From JALZAH01 sp051000755 (lineage in GTDB: Bacteria > Actinomycetota > Acidimicrobiia > Acidimicrobiales > Palsa-688), in assembly GCA_051000755.1 (NCBI GenBank), contig JBPCNZ010000072.1, positions 14,721 to 78,720 of the forward strand: a stretch of 64,000 nt of DNA. The letters are read 5' to 3'. The position numbers and the translations under genes were made by a program. Numbering within the stretch: position 1 is the first letter of the stretch; the number at the start of each line of letters is the position of its first letter. This document shows positions 1-9,238 of the stretch, piece after piece. The notes under the pieces were generated by a model, which worked only from the letters and a program-made list of their open reading frames with translations, had not been told where the DNA came from and made no database searches.

Positions 1-1146
1 AGCCAGCTGGGCCGTGGTGTCCCGTCCGATGTTCATCTCGAAGGCGTTCCGGTATGCGGAGCTGGTCAACCCGGAGCAATCAACCCCGTGTCGCGAATCC
101 CCGCCGTAGACGTACGGCACGCCCAGGTACTGTTCGGCGGCCCGTACGACCTTGCGCTCGGCGCCGGCCACCGGTGAGCGGCCCCGTCCCGTGGGGGCGG
201 TCGGGACGTGGCCGTCCTGGCCGGGTGCATGGGTCCGGCGAAGGTGGCCGGCGGTGCCCTTGCCGAGCAGGCCCACCACGGGCGGGGGCATGCCGGCCCG
301 CCCAAGGAGGCCGAGCAGGGGGGCGGAACCGCCGCCGTGCAGGTGGCCGGACTGGCTGCGTAGGGCCTTGGTCCGGGTGGAGCGGACCAGGGCGTCGTCG
401 GCCCTCAGCCCTTGGGCCAAACGGTCCATCACCGCCAGCAACTCGGTCGCCAGCGGGAGGACCGCTGTCGCTCGCGGCCCCATCAGGGGGTCGGCCGCCA
501 CCCGGTGGAGCTCATCGAGGGTCCCCTCCACCTGGGTGCGTCCTCGGCCCAGGTCCGTGTCGCCCTCCTCGAGGAACTTGGACAGCGCCGCCAACTCGGC
601 CGGTGTGATGACCACCCGGGCGCTCCCCCCGTTGTGGGTACCGGCCCCGACGGGGCTGACCGGAGCGCCGCCGCTGCCCGCGGTCGAACCCGGGCGGCGC
701 CCGGAACCAGGGGTGGGCCGGCCCTCACCCCCGACCGGGGGGTGGTGCGTCCCGGAGTGGTGGGTGCTGCCGGACGGGTCGGCGCTGACGGTGCGAGCGG
801 CCGCCGAGGCCACGCCCATGAACGCCAGATAGGCGCCGTTGGTGAACGTGCTCCACGGGCCCCAGTCGGTGCCGTGGTTGGAGACCTGGTAGGCGTGCCG
901 GGCGTTGGTCAGCGGGTTCAGGTTGGCCCGGGCGTCGCGCGTCCCGCCGCGGCCCAGGTCGCTGTTGTACGAGCGGATCTGCCAGAGGCCGACCGATGGG
1001 CCCCAGGTGGCGTCCTCGAGCCCGATGTCGCCCTCGCAGCGCGGGTCCCCGTTGGACTCGGCCATGGCCACCGCCACCGCGGTGGTGAGGTCGTGACCAC
1101 GGAAGCCTGCCTTCCATGCCACGCCGGCGACCTGCAGGGGTGTCAT
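1..1146 (-). CDS. Lysozyme-like/NlpC-P60 cell-wall hydrolase, cut by window edge
   Basis: The frame is open from the ATG at 1146 to base 1, so the C-terminus is missing (382 residues visible). The N-terminal ~115 residues look like a lysozyme/transglycosylase fold, with a candidate catalytic Glu in AVAMAESNGDP and the GPSVGLWQIRSYNS motif. A His/Gly/Pro-rich linker and a helical region follow. The C-terminal part carries YLGVPYVYGG and GVDCSGLTSSAYR, the catalytic-Cys motif of NlpC/P60 endopeptidases. It probably cuts both glycan and peptide bonds of peptidoglycan. No signal peptide is visible. The start has AGAGGAAAG 8 nt upstream and lies 15 nt after the WXG100-like gene, which suggests co-translation and perhaps co-export. 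Activities are inferred from motifs only. Confidence 0.82.
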   Translation of the reverse strand, partial: MTPLQVAGVAWKAGFRGHDLTTAVAVAMAESNGDPRCEGDIGLEDATWGPSVGLWQIRSYNSDLGRGGTRDARANLNPLTNARHAYQVSNHGTDWGPWSTFTNGAYLAFMGVASAAARTVSADPSGSTHHSGTHHPPVGGEGRPTPGSGRRPGSTAGSGGAPVSPVGAGTHNGGSARVVITPAELAALSKFLEEGDTDLGRGRTQVEGTLDELHRVAADPLMGPRATAVLPLATELLAVMDRLAQGLRADDALVRSTRTKALRSQSGHLHGGGSAPLLGLLGRAGMPPPVVGLLGKGTAGHLRRTHAPGQDGHVPTAPTGRGRSPVAGAERKVVRAAEQYLGVPYVYGGDSRHGVDCSGLTSSAYRNAFEMNIGRDTTAQLA

Positions 1147-1161
1147 CGTCGCTTTCCTCTC

Positions 1162-1614
1162 TCAGATGGCGGCGAGCGCCGAAAGCTCGCCACCCAGGGA
1201 CTGGTAGTGGTCACCCTCGTGCACGAGGGCCTGGATCGCCGTCGGGGACAGCAGGGTGCCCGGGGAGACCCCCAGGCTGGCCGCCAGCTTCTCGAGGCTG
1301 TGCACCTGGGGTTCGAGCTCATCGAGAACGCCCGTCCGCTCCGCCGCAAGGTGGGAACGGAGGTCTCTGACATCCTCGGCGAGGGCCGTCATCCGGGCGG
1401 CCAGCTGACGGAGAAGATCGACCGCCCGTGCGGTCAGTGCCTCATGCTCGGTGACACCGTGGCGGAAGCGGTCGGCCGCCGGCCCCTCCCACGCGACCGA
1501 TGCCGTCCGCCGGTGGAGGGTGGAGGCGAAGCTCTCCAGATCCGTGGCCACCGCCCGAAGGTCGGTGGCCTGCTCGGTCAGAGGATCGGTCGTCAGCCGG
1601 TGACTCGTAGGCAT
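1162..1614 (-). CDS. WXG100-like small helical protein
   Basis: This is a 150-residue, Ala/Leu/Arg-rich, all-helical protein. Its motif SVAWEGPAADRFR is the W-x-G turn between the two helices of ESAT-6/WXG100 proteins, and flanking heptads fit a helical hairpin. It is longer than the usual ~100 residues, with an extra helical tail after about residue 90. The ATG at 1614 is chosen because AAGGAG sits 7 nt upstream; an upstream in-frame extension to 1698 has no such site. It lies between a membrane transglutaminase-like gene and a wall hydrolase gene. A role as partner or substrate of a type VII-like export route is inference: no EccC ATPase is present in the window. Confidence 0.72.
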   Translation of the reverse strand: MPTSHRLTTDPLTEQATDLRAVATDLESFASTLHRRTASVAWEGPAADRFRHGVTEHEALTARAVDLLRQLAARMTALAEDVRDLRSHLAAERTGVLDELEPQVHSLEKLAASLGVSPGTLLSPTAIQALVHEGDHYQSLGGELSALAAI

Positions 1615-1716
1615 CGAGCTTCTCCTTGGGGTGTCGTTGGTTGCTCCGGACGGTAGGACCCGACCCGAGGGACGACAACGGGTAGGCCTCCCCCGCACGT
1701 GACCCCGATCAGATCG

Positions 1717-3918
1717 TCATCGCCGCCAAGGGGCGGGTGACAGCACCGCCCGCAGGCGGCGGGCAACGGGTACCGAGGCCCGTAGCGACCGCTCCACCTC
1801 GAGCGTCTGGGCCCAGGCCGAATCGGCCATGGCCGGACTCGGCGGGAACTGGCGGTCGTAGCGGCTGGCGTCGATGACACGAACGAGCTTGGGCAGCGGC
1901 CCGACACCCTTGGGGCCGACACGGGTGACGGCCCGCTCGACCACCTCGGGCACGGTGAGGGCCGGGGCCACGTTGACCCCCAGCTCGGCCAACCGGTCGA
2001 GGACGCACTCCCACGCTCCGGCGACCCGCTGGCGGGGATCGATCCGCCGGCGCTGGCGCTGGCGCCTCCCGGCCTTGGCCGCGGCGATCACCAGCCCGGC
2101 GACGACGACGAGGGCGAGGACCACCGCCACCAGCGCCGTCCAGGCGACGGCGCCCGACGGCCGGGCCGGGTGAACGACCGGCCGGGGAGGGGCGGAGGCG
2201 GCGGGAGGCGCCGACGCGTTCAGGTTCCGCTGCTCGGCGATGGCCTGACTGATCGGCGACGACGGTTGGGCCGCCGGGCTCTTCGACGGCGATCCTGTGC
2301 CCGGCACGGTCGGCCATGGCAACCATCCGATCCCGGCAAGGAGCACCTCGGGCCAGACGGAGAGGTCGCGGGTGGAGAAGTCGACTGCTCCTGAGGCGGC
2401 GCTCGTCCCACCCAGGTAGCCCACGGCCAAACGGACATCGAAGCCGACGGACCGGGCGAGGAGCGCGAACGCCGCCGCGTACTGCACATCGCTGCCGTCA
2501 TGGTCCATGAGCAGCTGCATCACCTGATAGGTACCGGAGCCAAGAGGCGAGCCCTCAGGGGGGTGGCGTACGAAGGGGGCACCAGTCAGGTAGGTGCTGA
2601 TGGCCGTCAAGCGGGCGAACGGCGAGGCAGAGGCGGAGCCGACGATGGCGGTGGCCGTCGATTGGATGAGCGGTGACGGCGCCGGGCTTCCGGGATCGGG
2701 CCGAAACACCGATCCCGCGGCCAGGAGCTCTCGCTTGGACGGGGAAGGCTTCGACGCCGTGACGACGTACTGGGTGGGGGACGCCGTCCCTGGCGGTACG
2801 GCGAGGACGGCGTCGGCGGGCGACACGTCGAGCCCGGCGATCGACACGTGTGTCGGTCGGTCCGGGGCGGGCAGGTAGACGGCGCGTCCACGCTGCGGGC
2901 CCTGGAGGGTGACGGTGGCGACCACCTTGGTTGTCGCCACCGTCAGGAGCGGCCCGGGCGGGAGCGTCGAGCCGCCCCGCAGGAGGGACGCGGTGGATGT
3001 CCATCCGGGGCCGGTGAAATGGTCCAGAGTGTCCAGCCGCCAGTAGAGGTCCCGAGGGTCGGCTCCGGTGGCTCGCACGGAAAACACGGGCTGGGGCGGT
3101 CCGTCGTAGATGGAGGCATAGGTGACGAGGGGGTTCGGCTGGTCGGGTACTCGGGGCGCGGGCTGCACCGCGGCCCGCAGGTCGTAGGGGCGTCGGGCCC
3201 CCGCCCCGGGCAGGTGGGTGCCGAGCGGTAGGGCCACGGCGGTGACCACGCCGGCGGCCGCCACCCCTGCCCCCAGCCGGCGCCACGACACGGTGAAGGG
3301 CGATCGGCGCCCTCCGGCGATCACCGGAACGAGGGCATCACCGGCGTCGCCCATCCCCAGCGGGCGCTGGCGCCTGATCAGGGCGGCCGCGGCGGCGCCG
3401 CCGACAAGGAGGATCGCGCCCCAGGTAGGCGTCCGGATCCCCCCGGCGCCGACCGCCACGGCGGCGCCATAAAGAACGAGGGCCGGCGCCAACGGGAGCA
3501 GGGTGGCGTCGGTGCGCAAGGCCAGCTCGCCCGCCAGTCCCGCAGCAATGGCCAGGGTGACGACGACGAAGCCCAGCTCGGGACCCCGGACGCTGGCCGG
3601 GAGAGCGGAGGTGATCAGCTGCGCCGCTCCCGACGGGAGGCCCCCGAGTGCCGACTGGCTCCCGCTGCCGCCCGGGACGATGGCGACCACGATGGCGGCG
3701 CCGATCACGTCGGCCCCGAAGCGGACCCACGGCCGATTCAAGCCCGGGGTCCGCAGCAGTACGGACACGGCGGCCACGACGGTCGGCACGGCCGCCGCCA
3801 GCACCAACCACGGGGCACCACCTCCTGCGAACAGCGGCAGGATCGACGGGACCACCAGACCGGTCACGCACCCGGCCGCACCTGCGTCCAAGGCCGCCTG
3901 CTGGCGACCACCTGCCAT
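1717..3918 (-). CDS. TgpA-like membrane protein with degenerate transglutaminase domain
   Basis: The 733-residue product has about six hydrophobic segments in the first ~220 residues, a large extracytoplasmic transglutaminase-like region, one TM segment near residue 620 (TALVAVVLALVVVAGLVIAAA) and a basic cytoplasmic tail. This is the TgpA layout found beside MoxR and DUF58. The expected catalytic blocks look altered. Where relatives have GDC-x-Q-Y/F-A the sequence reads GSDVQYAAAFALLARSVGF. Where they have HAWVEV...DPTP it reads SVWPEVLLAGIGWLPWPTVPG. Cys, His and Asp therefore appear replaced, so it may be a binding or scaffold protein. ATG 3918 lies 2 nt after the DUF58 stop; a longer frame to 4038 would overlap that gene. 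Confidence 0.78.
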   Translation of the reverse strand: MAGGRQQAALDAGAAGCVTGLVVPSILPLFAGGGAPWLVLAAAVPTVVAAVSVLLRTPGLNRPWVRFGADVIGAAIVVAIVPGGSGSQSALGGLPSGAAQLITSALPASVRGPELGFVVVTLAIAAGLAGELALRTDATLLPLAPALVLYGAAVAVGAGGIRTPTWGAILLVGGAAAAALIRRQRPLGMGDAGDALVPVIAGGRRSPFTVSWRRLGAGVAAAGVVTAVALPLGTHLPGAGARRPYDLRAAVQPAPRVPDQPNPLVTYASIYDGPPQPVFSVRATGADPRDLYWRLDTLDHFTGPGWTSTASLLRGGSTLPPGPLLTVATTKVVATVTLQGPQRGRAVYLPAPDRPTHVSIAGLDVSPADAVLAVPPGTASPTQYVVTASKPSPSKRELLAAGSVFRPDPGSPAPSPLIQSTATAIVGSASASPFARLTAISTYLTGAPFVRHPPEGSPLGSGTYQVMQLLMDHDGSDVQYAAAFALLARSVGFDVRLAVGYLGGTSAASGAVDFSTRDLSVWPEVLLAGIGWLPWPTVPGTGSPSKSPAAQPSSPISQAIAEQRNLNASAPPAASAPPRPVVHPARPSGAVAWTALVAVVLALVVVAGLVIAAAKAGRRQRQRRRIDPRQRVAGAWECVLDRLAELGVNVAPALTVPEVVERAVTRVGPKGVGPLPKLVRVIDASRYDRQFPPSPAMADSAWAQTLEVERSLRASVPVARRLRAVLSPAPWRR

Positions 3919-3920
3919 CC

Positions 3921-5111
3921 TCACCGGTGGGCCATCCTGTTCCACGCCTCCACTAGCGCCGGAGCCGTCGCGCCCTGGACCACGGTCAGCCCCGACCGGC
4001 GACGCCAACCGGCGCTGCGCCCGGCCTCGAGGAGGCACATCACGACCGGCGCGAAGCGGTGGGTCTGGGCGGCCAGGCGGGCCTGGATGGGGTTCTCCAT
4101 GCGCCCGGAGACCACCACCAGGGCGCCGCCCTCAGCACCGGCCTCCACCGCGGCCAGCAGGGCCGACGGGTCGTTCTTGTCCCCCCGATCCACCGCCGCC
4201 AGCCGGTCGGCGAGGGTTGTCGCCCCTATCCGGCGCGCCCATCCAGGCTCCTCGCCCACGATGCGCAGGACGACGCGGTGCCCGTTGCCCGTGAGGGAAC
4301 GGGCCACCGATGCGGCGACCTCGATGCCCGCCTCGAAGGTGTCATCGCTCCAGGGCCGGGGCCGGGCGTCGAGAACGATCGTGGCCCGGGGCTCGTTGGT
4401 GTCGACGTGGTGGCGGACGACGAGCGTGCCCAGCCGGGCCGACGACCGCCAGTGGATGAGCCGGCGATCGTCGCCCGGGACGTACTCCCGCAGAGAGGAA
4501 AAGGTCACCGATCCGGTGGGAGCGATGTCGGAGACGGGGCCCTCGAGGTCGATCACGACGCTGGCGGGAAGGGTCGACAGGGGCCACGTCCGGGGGTGCA
4601 CCCACAACACGTCGGCGCCCCCGTGGTCCTGGCGGGCGACGAGCAGACCGAAGGGATCCGATCGCAGCACCCGCAACGGGCCGAGGGCCATACGGCCGCG
4701 CCTGTCGGTCGGCAACTGGTAGCGGACGAGGGCCGAGCCGCCGCCCCCCACGGAGCGGACGGCCAGGGGTACGTCGGCCGCCGCCACCCGGTCGACCACC
4801 TTGACCGGCGGCGACGGCCAGCGGGACCGGTTGGTGACCTCGAGCAGCGCCACCGCGGGCTGGCCGGCAGTGACCGTGGCCGGCTCGAAGGTTCGCGCCA
4901 CCCGCACCCGCGGCCGCCACAGCACGAACCCGGCGGCCACCACCAGGGCCACCACACCGCCGGCGGCGATGACCATCAGCTGCGTGTACTCGAGGGCGAC
5001 GCCGGCGACGTAACAGACCACGCTGACGCCGACCACGGCGCCCCCCTCGCTGGTGAGGGGAACGCCTGCCACGACCGCCCGGCGAGCGCGTCGCCCCGAC
5101 CGCCCGGTCAT
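3921..5111 (-). CDS. DUF58 domain protein
   Basis: This is a 396-residue protein. It has two N-terminal hydrophobic segments (GVSVVCYVAGVALEYT; MVIAAGGVVALVVAAGFVLW), a beta-rich middle region, and the DUF58 signature around residues 190-240, including YVPGDDRRLIHWRSSARLG. The C-terminal part resembles a von Willebrand A-type fold (IVLDARPRPW). DUF58 proteins almost always accompany MoxR AAA ATPases and TgpA-like proteins and are thought to act in assembly of membrane or secreted complexes. The start ATG overlaps the MoxR stop (ATGA), and the stop is 2 nt from the next start, so translation of the three genes is coupled. Confidence 0.88.
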   Translation of the reverse strand: MTGRSGRRARRAVVAGVPLTSEGGAVVGVSVVCYVAGVALEYTQLMVIAAGGVVALVVAAGFVLWRPRVRVARTFEPATVTAGQPAVALLEVTNRSRWPSPPVKVVDRVAAADVPLAVRSVGGGGSALVRYQLPTDRRGRMALGPLRVLRSDPFGLLVARQDHGGADVLWVHPRTWPLSTLPASVVIDLEGPVSDIAPTGSVTFSSLREYVPGDDRRLIHWRSSARLGTLVVRHHVDTNEPRATIVLDARPRPWSDDTFEAGIEVAASVARSLTGNGHRVVLRIVGEEPGWARRIGATTLADRLAAVDRGDKNDPSALLAAVEAGAEGGALVVVSGRMENPIQARLAAQTHRFAPVVMCLLEAGRSAGWRRRSGLTVVQGATAPALVEAWNRMAHR

Positions 5112-6100
5112 GGCGAGGCGGGAACGGCAACCGCCGCCAGCACCCCGTCGACGAGGTCGTCGATGCGTCGGCCCTCCACCTCCGCTTCGGGGGTCAGCAT
5201 GAGTCGGTGGCCGGCCACGGCGTGGACGATGGCCTTGACGTCCTGGGGCACCACGTAGGCACGCCCTTCGGCGACGGCCCGGGACTGGGCGGCGCGCAGC
5301 AGGGCCAGAGCGCCCCGCGTGCTCAGACCGAGGCGGACGTCGGTCAGCTCCCGGGTGGCCCCGGCCACGGCGACGACGTAGCGGGTCACGTCCGGGTCGA
5401 CCCGCACGGAGGCGGCGATGCGGGTCATCTCCAGGACCTGGGCGGCGTCGAGCACGGCGCCGATGGTGGGCGCCTGGCCGCCGACGGCTCGCTGGTCGAG
5501 GATCTCTGTCTCCGCGTCGGCCCCGGGGTAGCCGACGCGGATCCGCATCAGGAACCGGTCCAGCTGGGCCTCGGGCAGCCGGTACGTGCCGTCGAGGTCG
5601 ATAGGGTTCTGGGTGGCGACTACCAGGAACGGCCGGGGCACCGGGTAGGTGACGGCGTCGACGGTCACCTGGCGCTCCTCCATGACCTCGAGGAGGGCGG
5701 ACTGGGTCTTGGGCGAGGCCCGGTTGATCTCGTCGCCCAGGACCAGATGAGCGAACACCGGCCCGGAGTGGAACTCGAAGCGGCCGCTGCCCTGATCCCA
5801 GATGGACACCCCGGTTATGTCCGACGGCAGCAGGTCAGGCGTGAACTGGATCCGGCTCCAGGTCGCGTCGATCGATGAGGCCAGCGCCTTGGCAATGGAC
5901 GTCTTGCCCACCCCGGGCACGTCCTCGATCAGCAGGTGACCCTCGGCGAACAGGCAGCACAGGGCCTGGCGCAGGACGTCGCGCTTGCCGCGGACGACCC
6001 GCTCCAGGTTGGCCAGCAGGACGTGGTGGCGCTCCGCGAACCACGATGCGTGGGCCGCCGTGATCTGCTGGGCGGCCGGGGGCGAGGATGGAGGGCTCAT
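5108..6100 (-). CDS. MoxR-family AAA+ ATPase
   Basis: This is a 330-residue AAA+ ATPase. Walker A is in LLIEDVPGVGKTSIAKAL, Walker B in HLVLGDEINRASPKTQSALL, sensor 1 in VVATQNPIDLDGTYRLPEAQ and the sensor 2 region in LGLSTRGALALLRAAQ. MoxR ATPases are chaperone-like remodellers of partner complexes, often with DUF58 or VWA proteins. I place the start at ATG 6100 because it forms an ATGA overlap with the stop of the kinase's C-terminal frame. The same frame happens to stay open far upstream into the kinase N-terminal coding region, so automated calling may report a false 1,100-residue kinase-MoxR fusion. Confidence 0.88.
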   Translation of the reverse strand: MSPPSSPPAAQQITAAHASWFAERHHVLLANLERVVRGKRDVLRQALCCLFAEGHLLIEDVPGVGKTSIAKALASSIDATWSRIQFTPDLLPSDITGVSIWDQGSGRFEFHSGPVFAHLVLGDEINRASPKTQSALLEVMEERQVTVDAVTYPVPRPFLVVATQNPIDLDGTYRLPEAQLDRFLMRIRVGYPGADAETEILDQRAVGGQAPTIGAVLDAAQVLEMTRIAASVRVDPDVTRYVVAVAGATRELTDVRLGLSTRGALALLRAAQSRAVAEGRAYVVPQDVKAIVHAVAGHRLMLTPEAEVEGRRIDDLVDGVLAAVAVPASP

Positions 6101-8422
6101 CGGACGGTCACGCATCCCTTGCTGGGGTCGGTACGGGGCAGGCCCGGGGGGAGAGCCCGCCGGAAGATGGCGAGCACCTGGTAGCAGTGGGGGCCGGGCG
6201 GGACGAGGTCGAGGATCTGGTGGGAGGCGTCGGGCGGGGGCTGCGACGGGGGCGGCACCGCCTGGTTGTCCTGCTTGATCAGATAGCCACCGAAGTTGGG
6301 TCTCGAGGACTCGGCCGGCCAGGTGATGGTGACGGCACCATGGTCGCCGGTCGTCACCGATGCCAGGATGTCTGCGCCTATGGAAAGGGGCGGAGGGGGC
6401 GGCGGCGTACGGGTCAGAGCCAGGGCCAGGCCCCCGCCGGCGCCGACCACGGCGACGCCTGCGACACCGGCGATCACGGCCCGGAGCCGGGGCCGGCGAG
6501 CGGCAGGAGCGGCGACCGGCGCCGGGGACGACGCCGACCGGGGCCGCCATGAGGTGTACTCGGAGGTCTCGGGGCCGGCCGGTCGGTTCGGAATCGGCGG
6601 GGCAGAGGCGGCGGGTGGTGGATCGGGCGAGACCAGGTGGGCGGGACCCGCCCGCCTCTCGACCGGTCGCGTCTGGGCTTCGATAGCGCCTGCTGCCGGC
6701 CGGGGGTTGGACCGCAAGGGCGGCGACCCCGGCCAGCCGGGGCACCCAGGCGGTCATCTCGCCGGAGAGCTCCGACGCGTCAGGACGGGCCGTTGGTTCC
6801 TTGGCCATGGCCTGCGCCACCACCGCCCACAGCCCCTCGGGGATCCCGTCGATCGGCACCGGTTCGGCATCGAGGTGGGCCCGCAGGATGGCGGCAGGAT
6901 GATCGGCCTCGAACGGTCGGCGCCCCGCCAGCAGCTCGTAGGCCAGCACCCCCAGGCTGTAGACATCCGCGGACGGGGTCAGGGGCCGACCGGCGACCAG
7001 CTCGGGCGCCAGGTACTCGGCCGTTCCGACGACCTGGCCGCCCTGGGTCACCGACGTGCCGGTCGCGGCCCGGGCGATGCCGAAGTCGGTCACCCGCACG
7101 CGGGGTTCGCGGCTGCCGGCCCCCTCCACCAGTACGTTCTCCGGCTTGAGATCCCGGTGGACCACACCGGCACGATGGACCGCGGCCATGCCCGCAGCCG
7201 CCTGCGCCACCAGCCCGCACGCCTCCGCCGGGGGGAGGGCACCGCGGCGCAGGATGCTGCGCAGGTCCGCCCCATTCACCAACTCCATCACGATGGCAAG
7301 GGTGCCGCCCTCTGCCACCAGGTCGAAGATGGGCACCAGGTTGGGATGGTCGAGACCGACGAGCGTGGTGCGCTCCCGGACGAACCGCGCCACCGCGTCG
7401 GGGTCGTCGGCCAGCTCCGGGCGGAGGACCTTCACCGCCACGAAGCCCCCGTCCCACCGGCGTTGCCCTCGCCACACCTGGCCGCTGGATCCGGCGCCGA
7501 GACGATCCAGGAGCAGGTAGCTGCTGCCGAGGGGCCGGCCGTTGAGCTCCAAGGGAGGCAGGGTCGTCGTCTCTGTCCGATCGTCCGGCTCCGCCCCGGC
7601 GCGGTCTCCCACCGCCGCCGCGTCCGCTGGGCGAGCGGCGACGTCGACGGCCAGGCAGGCATCGACGAGCTGCGACATCCAGGCCGGGACCTCGGCCGGA
7701 CGTAGTCCCGGCGACCGGCCGGTAGCCATGGCCAGGACCAGGGCGGCCCGGCCGCTGAGGAGGGTGTGCAGGCACGATCCGAGCGCCCAGATGTCCCCCG
7801 CCGGAGTCCACGGTCCACCCTCGAGGACCTCGGGCGGGACATGGCTGGGGGCCGCCTCGCCCGCGCCGGACCCGACCCCGCGGCGAACGTCCTCCGGACC
7901 AAAGCTGGCCAGGGCCATGCCATCCACACGGACCTCGCCGCCGGCCCCGCAGAGCAGGTTGGCGGGGGTGACGTTGGCGTGCAGCACCCCCTGGCGGTGG
8001 AGGTCGGCGAGGCCCCGCGACGCGTCGCGCCCGACCCGGGCCACATCGGCGCTCGGAAGCGGGCCCCCCCGGGCCAGCCGGTCGCCGACGGAACCATCGG
8101 CCAGCCAGGGCGTGACCAACCAAGGATGGCCTGCTGGCCCCACACCCCCACCGACCACCGGGACGATGTGGTTGCCGGGGTCCAGACCCCGGAGGACGGC
8201 AAGCTCATCGAGGAAGCGACGCCGGGCCCGCCCGGGGCGGATCGGCTCGCCGATCTTGATGGCGACATCCGTGCCGTCCTGGCGCCGGGCCCGGACGGTG
8301 ACCCCGCGGTGGCCGCTGGCGACCACCCGCCCGCCGGTCACCTCCGACGAGCCCAGGAGCAGCGACCCGTCGACCTCGGCGCCGACGACCAGGTCCTCGA
8401 TGCCCGTCGGTCCTGCCGCCAT
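6097..8422 (-). CDS. Tandem pseudokinase-Ser/Thr kinase, membrane anchored, with frame break near 6718
   Basis: The N-terminal kinase-like domain keeps a lysine (DVAIKIG), but its HRD loop reads LHANVTPANLL and no DFG is present, so it is a pseudokinase. The second domain has LGAGSSGQVWRG, VAVKVL, VVHRDLKPENVLV and VTDFGIARA and looks active (PknB type). After SGEMTAWVPRLAGVAAL the frame turns into Arg-rich nonsense. The sensible continuation is one frame over: a Pro-rich linker, a TM segment (LRAVIAGVAGVAVVGAG) and a fibronectin III-like domain ending at 6097. One extra base around 6710-6725 would explain this. The stop in that second frame overlaps the MoxR start as ATGA, which supports the reconstruction. 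The start at 8422 is chosen over an upstream extension to 8527 that overlaps the FHA gene. Confidence 0.8.
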
Positions 8423-8463
8423 CAGGGTCCGCCGCCGTCCACCACCACGAGCGTAGCGGGGGC

Positions 8464-9156
8464 TCAGCGGGGTGGCCGGAGCAACGCCAGATCGTCGCGG
8501 CCGACCACGCCCGTCGTGAGGGCCCACTCGGCCAGCTGCTGGAGCGCCGTCTCCCCGACCAGGTTGGGCACACCGGCCCCCGTGAGCCGGGCCCGGAGAT
8601 GCTCCACCCGCTTGACCAGGGTGGTGCGCGACCAGCCGAGCTCGGCCGAGGCGTCGGCATAGCTGCGAGGATGCGGATCGTAGCGAGGGAAGGCCTCCAG
8701 GTAGCCGGCGAACAGGGCGACGAGTGCCAGACGATCCAGGTCGTTGACGGTCCCGGCATCGAACCGGGCCGTGGGGAGAGCGTCAGAGGCCTGTTCGGGT
8801 GTCGCCCCGGGCACGGGGGACCTCTCGGCCATCACGTCGATGGCATGGCGGCGAGCCGACCCTTCCACCATGACCGTGAGGGACCCGGCGACGGCGAGGC
8901 GGCGGCCCGGGGCGAGCACGCTGCGGATCCCGAGCTCGTCGGCCGCGGTCAGAGGGCGCACGGTGCTGCGGTTGAGCAACCACCAGGTACCGGCTTCGTG
9001 CTCCACCGAGCCGGCCAGCCGGGAGATGCCCAGATCGTCGGCGTCCAGGCACACGGTGCACGACGATGCCCGCCCGAACGTCAGCACCTCAGCGGGCCCC
9101 AACTCCCAGCGGGAAGCGCCGTAGGTGACGACGACGCCGTCCGCCTCGCTGGCCAT
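8464..9156 (-). CDS. FHA domain protein with helix-turn-helix-like C-terminus
   Basis: This is a 230-residue protein and probably the first gene of the minus-strand operon. The N-terminal part fits a forkhead-associated fold that binds phosphothreonine (ELGPAEVLTFGRASSCTVCL, then SVEHEAGTWWLLN). The C-terminal ~75 residues include SAELGWSRTTLVKRVEHLRA, which looks like a helix-turn-helix. It sits 41 nt upstream of the kinase gene, so it is a likely kinase substrate or phospho-reader. Start ATG 9156 is preferred; an in-frame extension to 9276 reads as low-complexity sequence and would run into the divergent gene. Specific partners are not shown by the sequence. Confidence 0.75.
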   Translation of the reverse strand: MASEADGVVVTYGASRWELGPAEVLTFGRASSCTVCLDADDLGISRLAGSVEHEAGTWWLLNRSTVRPLTAADELGIRSVLAPGRRLAVAGSLTVMVEGSARRHAIDVMAERSPVPGATPEQASDALPTARFDAGTVNDLDRLALVALFAGYLEAFPRYDPHPRSYADASAELGWSRTTLVKRVEHLRARLTGAGVPNLVGETALQQLAEWALTTGVVGRDDLALLRPPR

Positions 9157-9238
9157 CTCACCCACGACCCGAGGGTAGCCCACGTCGAGGGGAGGGCTTC
9201 CCGGCGACCGCGGCTCGCAGCCCGCGTACCATGGTCCC

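Noticed and set aside
6296..7705. 469-residue plus-strand open frame antisense to the kinase
   Set aside because: High-GC shadow of the kinase reading frame; no domains and Arg/Gly/Pro-biased composition.
5108..8527. Single 1,139-residue kinase-MoxR fusion
   Set aside because: The middle ~200 residues are nonsense-like, whereas another frame gives a TM and FN3-like tail whose stop overlaps the MoxR start.
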